Assembly: GCA_018398585.1 (NCBI GenBank)
Contig: JAGTTD010000001.1
Span: 23,319,438-23,383,437, forward strand
DNA: 64,000 nucleotides
Source: Simmondsia chinensis
Lineage: Eukaryota; Streptophyta; Magnoliopsida; Caryophyllales; Simmondsiaceae
Reading direction: 5' to 3'
Within the stretch, counting starts at the first letter, position 1, and every line of letters begins with the position of its first letter. The notes beneath the pieces were generated by a model, which made no database searches, was not told the DNA's origin, and worked only from the letters and a program-made list of their open reading frames with translations. Positions 43,077-53,070 of this stretch are shown piece after piece. A program made the translations under genes and the position numbers.

Positions 43077-45339
43077 TGTTGGAAAAAAAATAACTCTGAT
43101 GCCGACTGTTGGGTTCATAGTTCTCAACTATGGTCACAACAAAAGGCACATATTAAATCACTTAGAGTAGGAGACTCTTCTCCCTACCTAAGCCCTCGGT
43201 CGGAGATTCACGCTTCGTGACACCTCACATGGGAGAGCTCCCGGCAATAGGGTTATCTCTATAAATCCATTTGCTCTAATACCGGTTGTTGGGAAGAATT
43301 TTAAAAAATTTTCCCTAATTTTACAAAGTTTACACAACGGAAAGGGCTTAGAATTCATAATTCTAAACCTAGGATTGATTTAAAATTCATAATTTTAAAT
43401 CTAGATCTAAATTCACAATTTAAATCTACATATCTAAATTCTTAATTTAGATCTATAGGCCTTTGACTCTAATACATTCACAACAATAAATAAACTTAAA
43501 CAGGAATAATAATAAATATCGTAAATAAATAGAAAAGTGAAAACTAAAAGAAGAAGGAAAGAAAATATACCTGGATTTGCTCCAAATAAAGAAAACTAGA
43601 AAATAATAATAATCTTCAAAATTGAGACCCTGTGATCTTCTATGCAATGACCTTGAGCTGCCCGGAGGGTGGCTCTGAAAAATATTAAACTAGGAAAGAA
43701 AAATTTTAACAAAAATTTTTTTCTCCAATTAGGTCTCTGAAATAATTCCAGAAACCCAAAATAATTTATTTCAATTCAGTGTCAAACCTCTGGAATAGGT
43801 GCCTCTATTTATAATAGTGTATCAAAGTGAAAAAAATAAACAACGAATGATGTGGGATTCATTAATCAAACCCAATAAAATGCGTCATTTAACACAAAAT
43901 GCCAGCAAAATGCGTCCTTCCAATCACAATTCAAATCGCATGTTATTTATTTACATCGGCGTACCACGTGTCGGCCTGCGCCGGATCACAAGCGCGCGGA
44001 TTTTTCCCGTTTGGCAGCCCAGCGAGCAACACGTGTCGCGCGTCTGATTGGTTGCCAGTGTTAACCACGGATAGCGGTCTATGCAAGATTTTTTCGATTT
44101 TTAATTAATTAATTTTTTATATTTTTTTAGTTTCCCACATGGAAAAATTCGTCTTATGAATTTTAATTTTTAAAAATTATTTTATTTTATATTTTTTATT
44201 TTTTATTCATCTCATGAATGATTTTTGGCAAAATTAAATTTACTCATCTCAAGAATTAATTAATTCATTTTATGAATTCTTTAATATTTTTTTGATGGCA
44301 ATAAATACAGAGGCTTGCGCAGTGACCTCAGGGACAATTTAAGTCTAACTCCAAATGGGTTAAATTAATCATCTCATAAAATAATTTAATTACCATTTAA
44401 TGAGACTTAATTCCACTAAATAAGTCTCACTGCACTCCAGACTTAAACCATTTATTCAATATCTCCCTAATAGACTGTATTGATGACAACAACCCCTCCA
44501 CTAGATGTCCATGACAAAGGATAAATATGACTACTACCATTATCTTTCTCACAGCTGCTCTATTAGTTACCGACTCACCCTTCAATGAATAATTCATTTA
44601 TACTAGAACATATTCACAGTATAAATTTCAAATGTCGAACACTTGAAATACTTTGGTCAAAGATTCCGAACTATTCAAATATTTGCGAATCAACTAAGGG
44701 GACATCTGTGTCTCATAAGAAACTGTAGATTCCCTACTGAATACCTGATCCTTGTCACACTTCACACCGCTACCCAGTGTACGTGGGAATTCAGTCATGC
44801 GTTTAGACCTTACTTGTAATACACCAAAGTAACTAACAGCTCCATGCACAAGTCCAGAATACTCTCAGGATTTAGAGTCGTTGTTCAAATAGTACAACAT
44901 GAATCACTCATCTCCGATAGTAATCTAGAAACAAGTAATCCACATGGTCCAACTCAATATTCAATCTTATTAAACACGCCAACATAACACTTTTAGGTCA
45001 CCATCCACATGACCAAGATAAGTCATCTAAATTACCACGTTATAGTCTTAGCATACAAGTGGTTCAAACTCGTCTTCTACTACGAGTCTTTCAAACAACA
45101 ATCCATATTATTTGTTCCAAGTCTATCTGTGGGTTAATCTCATAAACCACTTAGAACAAACATGTAAATTGTAGTCTTAGGACTACACCCATCTCATGGA
45201 TTCCAAAAAAGAAAATTACATGCAGTATAAATGCTTACTTACACAAATTTAACAAGGAAACGACTGGAACTTCAATTTCATTCATTAATAAAATAATATA
45301 AATAGAATAAATCTGGATTTCAGGACACTATTCCTAACA
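43077..45339 (-). repeat. 5' LTR of copia A3 with TATA box
   Basis: Partner of 36443-38670. On the plus strand it starts TGTTGGAAAAAAAA, then the module (43090-43280), then the body, ending cctaaca. The TATA box is at about 43804-43818 (ctatttataatag on the plus strand, that is ctattataaatag in sense). Confidence 0.9.
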
Positions 45340-45344
45340 ACCAC

Positions 45345-46066
45345 ATACCTTACCAGGGTTTGCTGCATCCCTTGTCGGTCCCTGATTGAGCTTGGACACA
45401 AATTAGCATGGATTTTATTGAGGGATTGCCTAAATCTTAAGGTAGGGAAGTTATATAGGTGGTGGTTGATAACTTCACTAAGTTTAGCCATTTCATTGCT
45501 CTCCAACATCCAATCTTAGCTAAAAAATTAGATAGCTCTTCTTGGATCACATCTATAAGCTTTATGGGCTTCCGCAATCAATCTTGTCAGACAGAGGTAG
45601 GTTGTTCAATAGCAACTTTTGGCGTGAGCTGTTCCTGCTGCTTGGCACAACCTTAGCATTGAGTTCCTCTTATCATCCACAGTCAGATGGCCAAACTATG
45701 AGGGTAAACCAATGTACTGAGCAGTATTTGTGGGGAATGACATTCTCTCATCCTAAGAATTGGCATAGGTGGTCGCCTATTGCAAAATTTTGTTATAATA
45801 CTCATTCACATTCTTCCTTGGGCACAACTCCGTTCAAGGCCTTGTATGGATATGATCCTCCTTAACCATTGATGTTCCAAGGAGCAGTTTCCCATGTGGA
45901 GGAAGTTAATGATCTACTCAGTCAAAGGAGGAAATTGGTTCAACAACTCAAGGACAATTTACAAGTTGCTCAAGCAAGGATGAAGTACAATGTAGATAGG
46001 AAAAGGTCTAATAGGAACTTCGCTGTGGGAGATCTTGTCTACCTCAAACTGCAACCTTACAGGTAG
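45345..46066 (+). pseudogene. G1 pol, integrase core
   Basis: Continues the G1 integrase after the A3 insertion: G-L-L-H-P-L-S-V-P-D, stop, I-S-M-D-F-I-E-G-L-P-K-S (first Asp), V-V-V-D-N-F-T-K-F-S-H-F-I-A-L, a frame change near 45530, then L-S-D-R-G-R-L-F-N-S (second Asp) and Y-H-P-Q-S-D-G-Q-T-M-R-V-N-Q. In the last motif the catalytic Glu of Q-T-E is Met. A stop separates the K-A-L-Y-G-Y-D-P-P end at 45865 from the next open part with Q-R-R-K-L-V-Q-Q-L-K. Confidence 0.85.
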
Positions 46067-46072
46067 AGTTCA

Positions 46073-46469
46073 ATGGCCATACGTAGGAATATCAAATTAT
46101 GTGCTCGTTATTTTGGTCCCTACAAAGTCTTGGAGAAAATTGGCAGGGTTGCTTATAGATTAGAGCTGCCATCTAACTCTCTGGTTCATCCATTCTTCCA
46201 TGTATCCCTGTTTAAGAAACATGTTGCAGCAGGAGCAAGTAGTTCAGTAGGGCCATTGCAAGCTTCTATGCAGGGTATACTTGTGCAGGAACCAGTGCAG
46301 ATCTTGGCAACGCGCGAGGTGCAGCATCAGGGAGTACAAGTCAAGCAAGTGCTAGTGCAATGGTCGAATTTGGGCCACGAGAATGCTACTTGGGAGGAGT
46401 GGTCCTTCCTCAAATCTCAATTTCCTTCTCTTCATTCTCGAGGCAAGAATGTGCTTAAGAGGGGGGTAT
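46073..46469 (+). pseudogene. G1 pol end with chromodomain-like region and polypurine tract
   Basis: An open frame of 134 codons. I-K-L-C-A-R-Y-F-G-P-Y-K and V-H-P-F-F-H-V-S-L-F-K-K (46180-46220) mark the integrase C-terminus. Q-V-L-V-Q-W-S-N-L-G-H-E-N-A-T-W-E-E-W (46340-46400) is a chromodomain of the plant chromovirus type, which in known elements guides insertion to certain chromatin. The end L-H-S-R-G-K-N-V-L-K overlaps the polypurine tract aagaggggggta at 46457-46468. Confidence 0.85.
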
Positions 46470-46827
46470 TGTCATGATCGGAGCTTAATTGAAGAGTAAT
46501 TTCTCTACCGGGTCAATTCAAATTAATAAGGCGGGAAAGTTAGTTAGATTAGTTCATGCTTGTATTGTTCTAAGTCAAGTTTGACGGCTGGACTTGCTAT
46601 TAAGTCAATTTAGGCGGTTAAAATGTAGTCTAGATTCAATGTTTTTCTCTTAATCTAATATTACTATAAATAGGAAGATCCCATGTAAAGATGGATTCAC
46701 GGAATGACAAAATTGATGATTTCTCTCCCTCATCTCTAAATCTCTCTCTACTTCTCATCTCCTTCACTTCTCTTCTCATCTAAACTCTCCCAAACCTAAG
46801 TTATAAGGTTGATCATGATTCATAACA
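46470..46827 (+). repeat. 3' LTR of G1
   Basis: TGTCATGATCGG to cataaca, then the duplicated GCATG (46828-46832). It matches the 5' LTR throughout with scattered changes. Confidence 0.9.
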
Positions 46828-46832
46828 GCATG

Positions 46833-47427
46833 TTCGCTGGCCAATCAGGACCCGTCATGTTGCACGCGGTGGCAGGGCAAAAGCACGCGAAGTGAAACGG
46901 TAACGTTTTGGCTTAGTTTTACATTAAACGCTACATTTTGTTTTGTAAATCTGTGTCCCACATTGAAATTTTGATTATTTTTGGCTCCGGCCTCCTAGTA
47001 TAAATAGGGGTACTAATTTTAAGGTTTGATGTCAAATCTAATTAATTAAAATTAAAAGGTTTCTAAAAGTATTGACTTTCGGAGATCTAAGAAGAGAGAA
47101 AATTTCAGTTGAAATTTTTTCTCTTAAGCTTAATACTTTCCAGAGCCCACACTTCAGGTATTTTTGAGGTGATTGGGTAAAAGGCTTCTCGGTCTCTATA
47201 TTATTCTGGTATCCTGGTTTTCTTTATTTGGAGCAATTTCAGGTATTCTTCTTTCCTTTCTCTTTTAGATTTTTTGTTTTTCTATTTATTTACAGTATTC
47301 TTATTATGCTAGTTTTAATTCATGTTATTATTATGAATGTGTTAGAGTAGAAGCCTGTAGATCTAAATTAGGAATTTAAGTCTAGAGATTAAAATTAGGA
47401 ATTTTAAATCAACTTTAGGTTTAAAAT
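46833..47427 (+). repeat. 3' LTR of A1, last segment, truncated
   Basis: This continues the A1 LTR across G1 and includes the promoter part deleted from the 5' LTR (TATA box agtataaatagggg at about 46997-47010). It stops at about 47427 within the block that normally precedes 'tttaataaacttaggaaaaat', and adjoins an Athila-like LTR that is also incomplete. Confidence 0.8.
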
Positions 47428-48119
47428 TGAAAAGAACTTGGAAAAGAAAAATCACAAACCAAACTTCTTCCTCTTCCTTTCTTCTTCCTTCCAAAACTAC
47501 TATGTATTTTGACTTGAATTTGTTTGAATGATCTTAAACACCTCCTATCCATGCCTATTTATAGTACATGAGGTTGAGAACTCATGGAGTAAAAAATATA
47601 CACAAGTTCATCCTCATTTGACCCCCTTGCCACCCATCCTTCCAAGTTGCAACAAGTTGATACTTTAGCTTATTTTTTTATTTTTATTTTTTCAGCCTTG
47701 CAACTGCCCAAAACTTGCAAATTGCATTAAGTCGATCCTGTCATGAAGTGTTCAATGCATTTTTGCTCTTGAATTACTCAATTTGCTGCCCATCCTTGCA
47801 AGTTGCAACAAGTTGGATATGATCTCCCCCCCCCCCCCCCCCCCCCCTCTTTCTCCCACCTCTCTTTCCTTGACCACATGGTTTTGTTACATTTTGCATT
47901 TTTTTGCTTTTGTTTGATGAATCTTGCTTCCATTTGTTATTGTTGATAAAAAAAACCTAGCAAGAATTAACATAAAATGAGTGTTGTTGCAAGGAAATAA
48001 TAGTATGAGTAAAAAAAAAAAAAAGCAAAAGCGAGCAAAAGAGATAAAAATTAGATGTACAATGATTAGTAATTAAACCTAAAAGATAAGAACAATTGTA
48101 CACTAAATTGGACTTATCA
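47428..48119 (-). repeat. 3' LTR of the Athila-like element, truncated
   Basis: In sense it begins TGATAAGTCC at 48119 and follows the solo LTR and the other copy for about 690 bp, then stops. A C run lies at 47826-47847. The purine tract is reversed at 48121-48135 (aatatccccaaac). Confidence 0.75.
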
Positions 48120-48469
48120 AAATATCCCCAAACATAAATCTTTCTCGTCTTCAAGCAAGGCTAAACATTAAAGTGCGGGATCTCATAATTCTTAAGAATT
48201 TTAGCACAATTCTAAGCAAGCAGACTTCCATTAGAAAAGAACGACCGAAGTTCAAAGCTTAAGGTTCTAAAAGCAAAACAATCTTTCTATGGAAAAATCC
48301 ATCAATTACCTAGGTAAATGAATTCAAAGCTTAGCTAAGCAAATTAAGTTTATCCGTTTTTTCTAATTTCTAGACATCCAAACCAAATAGAGGACAAAAA
48401 TCATGCCACTTGTAACAAGATCTCTCAGATATGCCCAAGACTAAAGCAAAAAACAATTATTCACGAAAT

Positions 48470-48506
<37 letters not shown>

Positions 48507-48515
48507 TTTTTTTAG

Positions 48516-48960
48516 TGTTCGGTTCCTTGTTAGCTTTCTAAATAACATGTAGCGAGCTTTCAATGCGGCAGCTCCTATTCCAGTTGGCCCAAGATACCAG
48601 ATGTTGAAACACCCCTACGAATTTACTTACTCAAGTTGCTAAGGAACGAAACCATCACACCGTAGCACATAACCAAATGATAAACGTTTAAATGGGATAG
48701 TGGTGCTTAGTGATTCTCTCCCTTTTTTCATAATATTCTCTCTTTTTAAGTGCTTAGTTCCTTGTTAGCTTTCTAAGTATCCCTTGTAGTGAGCTTTAAA
48801 TGTGGTCGCTCCCATTCCAGCCGGCCCAGGGTACTAGGTGTTGAGACACCCCTACAGATCTACTTGCTCGAGATACCAAGGCACAAAACCATCACACCAT
48901 AGCACATATCCAAAAGATGAACATTTAAACAGGATAGCGGTGCTTAGATATGCTTTCTTT
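48516..48960 (-). repeat. Two tandem copies of a 235-bp unit
   Basis: The block from 'ggttccttgttagctttcta' to 'ggtgcttag' is present twice (about 48516-48750 and 48751-48960), with point changes. Each copy holds 'cccattccag..ggccca' and 'accatcacacc..agcacat'. No coding capacity. Confidence 0.75.
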
Positions 48961-48999
48961 TTCTTCTTTTTCTCCCCTTTTTTTCATATTTTGTGTTTA

Positions 49000-49392
49000 T
49001 TTAGACTTAGCCATAACTCTTAAAGTCTATTATGCAAATGATAATCTTTGCAATCTGTTCAAATTCAAGCATCTTTTAATCAAAAGGAAAGGTAAAACAT
49101 CATGCTAACTAGTGAGCTCAATCACCATGGTTTTATCAAAATAGTTCCTTAGAATAGAACATGCTTTGCAATTAGAACACAAAAACAATGCTTTTATTTA
49201 GACTCAGCCATAACTCCCAAAGTCTATTATGCAAATGATAGTCTTAATACAATCTATTCAAATTCAACCACCTTTTAATTAGAAAGAAAAGTAAAACAAT
49301 TATGTTAACTAGTGAACTCAAACACTATGGTTTTATCAAGATAGTGCCTTAGAATAGATCATGCTTGGCAATTAGAACACAAAAACAATTGA
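49000..49392 (-). repeat. Two tandem copies of a 197-bp unit
   Basis: The block starting 'ttagacttagccataactc' and ending 'gaacacaaaaacaat' occurs at about 49000-49196 and 49197-49392. It is unrelated to the neighbouring 235-bp repeat. Confidence 0.75.
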
Positions 49393-50136
49393 TTCTCAAG
49401 TTATTCAAGTCTAATCAAAGTAAACGAGCTAAGAAGGGTACAAAAATTTTCCTAAAAGTATGGTGATAAGATCTCAAAATTATTTTATGATTTTAAATTG
49501 GTTCAAAATATGCAATAAAATTTATAAAGACTAATGATCTAAACTATATAAAAAAGAAAATCTTTTTGTTGGCTGATACTATCTACATCCCCATACAAAG
49601 GCTGCGAACTCTGGGAGGCACTAAAAGCGATTCTAAAAGATAAAATACGACTATACAAGAAACTTTTTGAAAATTTTGTTCAAAATTTTAAAAATTTCAA
49701 AAAATATTATCTCTCCCACCCCCAAACTTAAAATTTAACATTATCCTCAATGTTAAAAGAAATAGAAAGAACAAAAAATTAAGTGAGAGATACCTCCTAG
49801 ATTTGAGGATTGCTCTTTGATGGTGAATATTGACATCATGATTAACCCCCAAATTTGTTTCTAAAACCTATTTGAATAAAATGTACATAAACAAGAGAAA
49901 AATAATAAAAATGATAGGAAATTAAAAGATAAGAAGGGAATGAAACTTGTGTTGCCTCCCAAGAAGCGCTTAAGTTATAATCGCTAACTTAACTTTCAAC
50001 GATGTTCCATCCTAGATCCTTTAGGAGAATGGAACTTCCCCCATCCACCTTTAGTGACAATTTTCTTCCATGAATTTTTCTCGTGCCCTTCTTTGCACGA
50101 TCGCCTCCACCTTCTCCAGCTATGAGATCCTTAATT

Positions 50137-50653
50137 TTAATGCGCCACTCTTTGAGTTTCTCTTCTTATAACTTTGGTACTTTTCTTTACTAAATCATCC
50201 TTGGCTCTCAAAGCCTCCAACATAGTTGGAGAAACTTGATCGTCAATTTGAAAACAAGTGTCCTTCTCTGATGAAAATTTTATGGGTTTAAAAACATTGA
50301 AGGTCACTTGCTCATCTTCTACCCTTAAGAACAGTTTTCCTTCTTGCACATCTATTAAGGCCCTTCCCGTAGCAAGGAAGGCTCGGCTTAAAATAAGAGG
50401 TATTTCTTTGTCCTTCTCTATGTCAAGCACTATAAAATCAGCTGGAAAGATGAACTTGTCACCAAGATATCCTCTACCACTCCTCGTGGATACTTGATGG
50501 ACATGTCCGCCAATTTGAGTGATACCATGGGGGATTTACCTCCCCTAGACCAGTTTCCTTAAAATAGAGAGTGGCATCAAATTAATACTTGCACTTAAAT
50601 CACATAGGATGTTGTCAAAAGTACAGGTGCTAATGGTGCAAGTTATTGAAAAA
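50137..50653 (-). pseudogene. Athila-like protease, split by a solo copia LTR
   Basis: On the minus strand the frame reads, just across the LTR insertion, D-P-G-S-F (53071-53095) and then I-T-C-T-I-S..F-D-N-I-L-C-D-L-S-A-S-I-N-L-M-P (50570-50650), in which D-L-S-A-S takes the place of the D-L-G-A-S active site typical of Athila/Tat proteases. The long open part at 50137-50430 has L-D-I-E-K-D-K-E-I-P-L-I-L-S-R-A-F-L-A-T-G and D-V-Q-E-G-K-L-F-L-R-V. One stop lies near 50520. No RT follows. Confidence 0.8.
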
Positions 50654-53070
50654 TGTTAGGAATAGTGTCTTGAACTCCAGATTTATTCTGGATATATTAT
50701 TTCAATTAGTAAATAAAATTGAAGTCCCAGTCATTTCCTAGTTAAATTTGTGTAAGCGAGCATTTATACTGCATGTGATTTTCTTTTGGGAGATATCCAT
50801 GAGATGGATGTAGTCCTCAGACCGCATTTTACATGTTTGTTCTAAATGATTTATGAGACTAAGCCACAGATAGACTTGGAACAAATGGTTTGGATTTTTG
50901 TTTGAAAGGCTCGTACTTGAAGACAAGTTTGGACTACTCGTATGCTAAGACTATAACGTGACACTTTAGATGACTTGTCTTGGTCATGTGGATGGAGATC
51001 CAAAAGTGTTATGTTAGTATGTTTGACACACTGAGTTGGACCACGTGGGTTACTTATTTCTAGACTACTATCGAAGATGAGTGATTCATGTTGTACTATT
51101 TGAACAACGACTCTAAATCCTGAGGGTATTCTGGACTTGTGAATGGAGCGTTAGTTACTTTGGTGTACTATAAGTAAGGTCTAAACGCATGACTGAATTC
51201 CCACATACACTGGATAGCGGCGTGAAGGATGACAAGGATCAGGTATTCAATGGGAATCTATAGTCTCTTATGAGATACAGATGTCCCCTTAGTTGATTCG
51301 CAAATATTTGAATAGTTCGGAAACTTTGGCCAAAGTATTCCAAGTGTTTGACATTTGGAATTTATACTATGAATATGTTCAAGTATAAATGAATTACTCA
51401 GTGAAGGGTGAGTCGGTAACTAATGGAGAAGCTGTGAGAAGGATAATGGTAGTGGTTATATTTATCCGTTGTCATGGACATCTAGTGGAGGGGTTATTGT
51501 CATCAATACAGTCGATTAGGGAGATATCGAATAAATGATTTAAGTCTGGAGTACAGTGAGATTTATTTAGTGGAATTAAGTCTCATTAAATGGTAATTAA
51601 ATTATTTCATGAGATGATTAATTTAACCCAATTGGAGCTCTTCCCTGAGGTCCCTGCGCAAACCTCAGTATTTATTGCCATCGAAAAAATATTAAAGAAT
51701 TCATGAAATGAATTATTTACCCATGAGATGGAAAAATTAATTTTGCCAAACATTATTTATGAGATGAATAAAAATTAGAAATTATAAAATAAAACAATTT
51801 TGAAAATTTAAAATTTATAAGATGAATTTTTACATGTGGGAAACAATGCAAAACAAAAAACTACAAATTCACACCAGTAATCCATGCCTATGCTTATCGG
51901 CCAACCAACGCACGACATGTGCCACGCGCTGGGTTGCCAGGGCAGGATCCGCGCCTTCCGGCGTAGACCAATCGTGTGCCGACACATGGCACACGATGAT
52001 AAGCTAAAAGACGCGTAAACTGTGCAAGGAAACGTAGTGTTTCGACTTTGCTTTTGATTGAAACGATGCGTGTTGCTAGTTGTACATGAATCCCACATCG
52101 AATTTCCAGCTTATTTTCGCTCCTGTATTCTACTATAACTAGAGATACCTATTCCAAAGGTTTGGCATTCAATTAAAATAAACTATTTTGGGTTACTGAA
52201 ATTATTTCAGAGACCTAATTGGACAGAAAAAATTTTCGTTGAAATTTTTCTTTCCCCAGTTTAATATTTTTCGGAGCCCACCCTTCGGGCAGTTTGAGGT
52301 CATTGTGTAGAAGATCGCAGGGCCTCGATTTTCATGGAGCAATTCTAGGTATGTTCTTCTTTTAGTTTTGCTTTTCTATTTATTTATAGTATTCGTTATT
52401 ATGCCTGTTTAAGTTTATCTATTGTTAGGAATGTTTTAGAGTAGGAGGCCAGTAGATCTAAATTATGAATTTAGATCTGTTGATTTAAATTATGAATTTA
52501 AGTCAGTAGATTTAAAATTAGGAATTTTAAATCGACCCTAGGTTTAGAGTTATGAATTCTAAACCTGTTCAGCTGCGTTAACTTTATAAAACTGAGGGAA
52601 CAATTTTTGGAATTCATCCCAAAGAGGGCACCAACACGCCGTCACCAGATCCCATTAGTACCAGGATGGGTGACCTCCTGGGAAGTCCTCACCCTCAGGT
52701 TGGGGGCACTGGGAAACAGCCTCTCTTCAGGTTAACACCCTGAAGGGGGAAGGCTGCGTACATCCACTCCCCCCCCCCCCCCAAGACCCTGCATAGGCGG
52801 GAGCCCTTGAGGCACTGGGTATGTTCCTTTATCCCAACCCAACAACCGGTATTAGGGTAAAGGGTTATAGAGATAAAATTGTTCTCAGGAACTCTCCCAC
52901 GTGAGGTGTCACGAAGCATGGCTCTCCGACCGGGGGCTTAGGTAACGAGAAGAGACTCCTGCTCTAAGTGCTCTAATAGGTGCCTTTTGTTATGACCATA
53001 GTTGAGAACTATGAACCCAACGATTGGTATCAGAGTTTATTTTCAACAAAATTTATATCTTTTCGCAACA
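50654..53070 (+). mobile_element. Solo LTR of the A2/A3 copia subfamily
   Basis: Starts TGTTAGGAATAGTGTC and ends at ...tcgcaaca, flanked by AAAAA on both sides (50649-50653 and 53071-53075). Joining the flanks restores the Athila-like protease frame, which supports the boundaries. It contains the relict-primer-site module (about 52838-53040, with TTGGTATCAGAG at 53022-53033), so the module is part of the LTR in this copy too. A SINE is inserted at 52623-52830. No internal region is present. Confidence 0.85.
52623..52830 (+). mobile_element. SINE with 5S-rRNA-like head and Au-type tail
   Basis: Flanked by ATCCCAA (52616-52622 and 52831-52837), extendable to 10 bp with one mismatch. The first part (52641-52690) matches 5S rRNA: ccagatcccatta, then aggatgggtgacctcctggg and aagtcctc. 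About 33 nt of the 5S middle are missing; box C is kept. The second part (52701-52830) follows the plant Au SINE body: gggaaacagcctct, aaggctgcgtacatcc, ggcgggagccc and ggcactgggta, ending cctttt-like. A C run lies at 52769-52782. Not a functional 5S gene. Confidence 0.7.

Larger units (their letters stand above)
36443..45339 (-). mobile_element. Copia element A3 (non-autonomous deletion derivative, -)
   Basis: A complete element of 8897 bp with LTRs of 2228 and 2263 bp and exact flanking ACCAC (36438-36442 and 45340-45344), inserted in the G1 integrase. The duplication lies outside the relict-primer-site module in both LTRs, so the module is part of the LTR. Internal parts: primer site 43062-43074, leader with an eight-unit hairpin array, gag remnant and protease, integrase and RT remnants, polypurine tract (38671-38685 reversed). 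It shares with A2 the loss of the gag core, the integrase C-terminus and the RT/RNase H junction. Confidence 0.9.
24188..46827 (+). mobile_element. Gypsy chromovirus G1 (+), 22.6 kb with insertions
   Basis: LTRs of 362 bp (24188-24549) and 358 bp (46470-46827) are flanked by exact GCATG copies (24183-24187 and 46828-46832), proving one insertion event in the A1 LTR. Gag, protease, RT, RNase H and the integrase zinc finger occupy 24689-28088. The integrase reading then continues at 36412-36442 and again at 45340-46469, because G2 and then A3 were inserted there. A chromodomain-like end is present, so it is a chromovirus. The short LTRs and small size (about 5.4 kb without insertions) would suit the Reina type; that lineage is a guess. 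Stops throughout; inactive. Confidence 0.9.
15051..47427 (+). mobile_element. Copia element A1 (+), with large nested insertions in its 3' LTR
   Basis: A1 is a full-order Ty1/copia element: 5' LTR 15051-16613, primer site 16616, gag, protease, integrase, RT, RNase H, polypurine tract and 3' LTR from 21442. The 3' LTR is interrupted by a solo Athila-like LTR and by the 22.6-kb G1 insertion, resumes at 46833, and is cut short at 47427. Without insertions the element would be close to 8.5 kb. Its pol is full length compared with A2 and A3 but carries many stops and frameshifts. The lost 3' end prevents reading a target duplication. Confidence 0.85.
48120..50136 (-). other. Athila-like 3' noncoding region
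   Basis: Two kilobases without a supported gene, in the place where RT, RNase H and integrase would be in a complete element. It holds a (CT)n/(GT)n microsatellite at 48473-48507, two sets of tandem repeats, and near 49720-49770 the C-rich phrase ccacccccaaacttaaaattt common in Athila/Tat noncoding DNA. Confidence 0.65.

Noticed and set aside
52641..52690. Functional 5S rRNA gene
   Set aside because: Only about half of the 5S sequence is present, with the middle including box A missing, and it is joined to a SINE body between target duplications.
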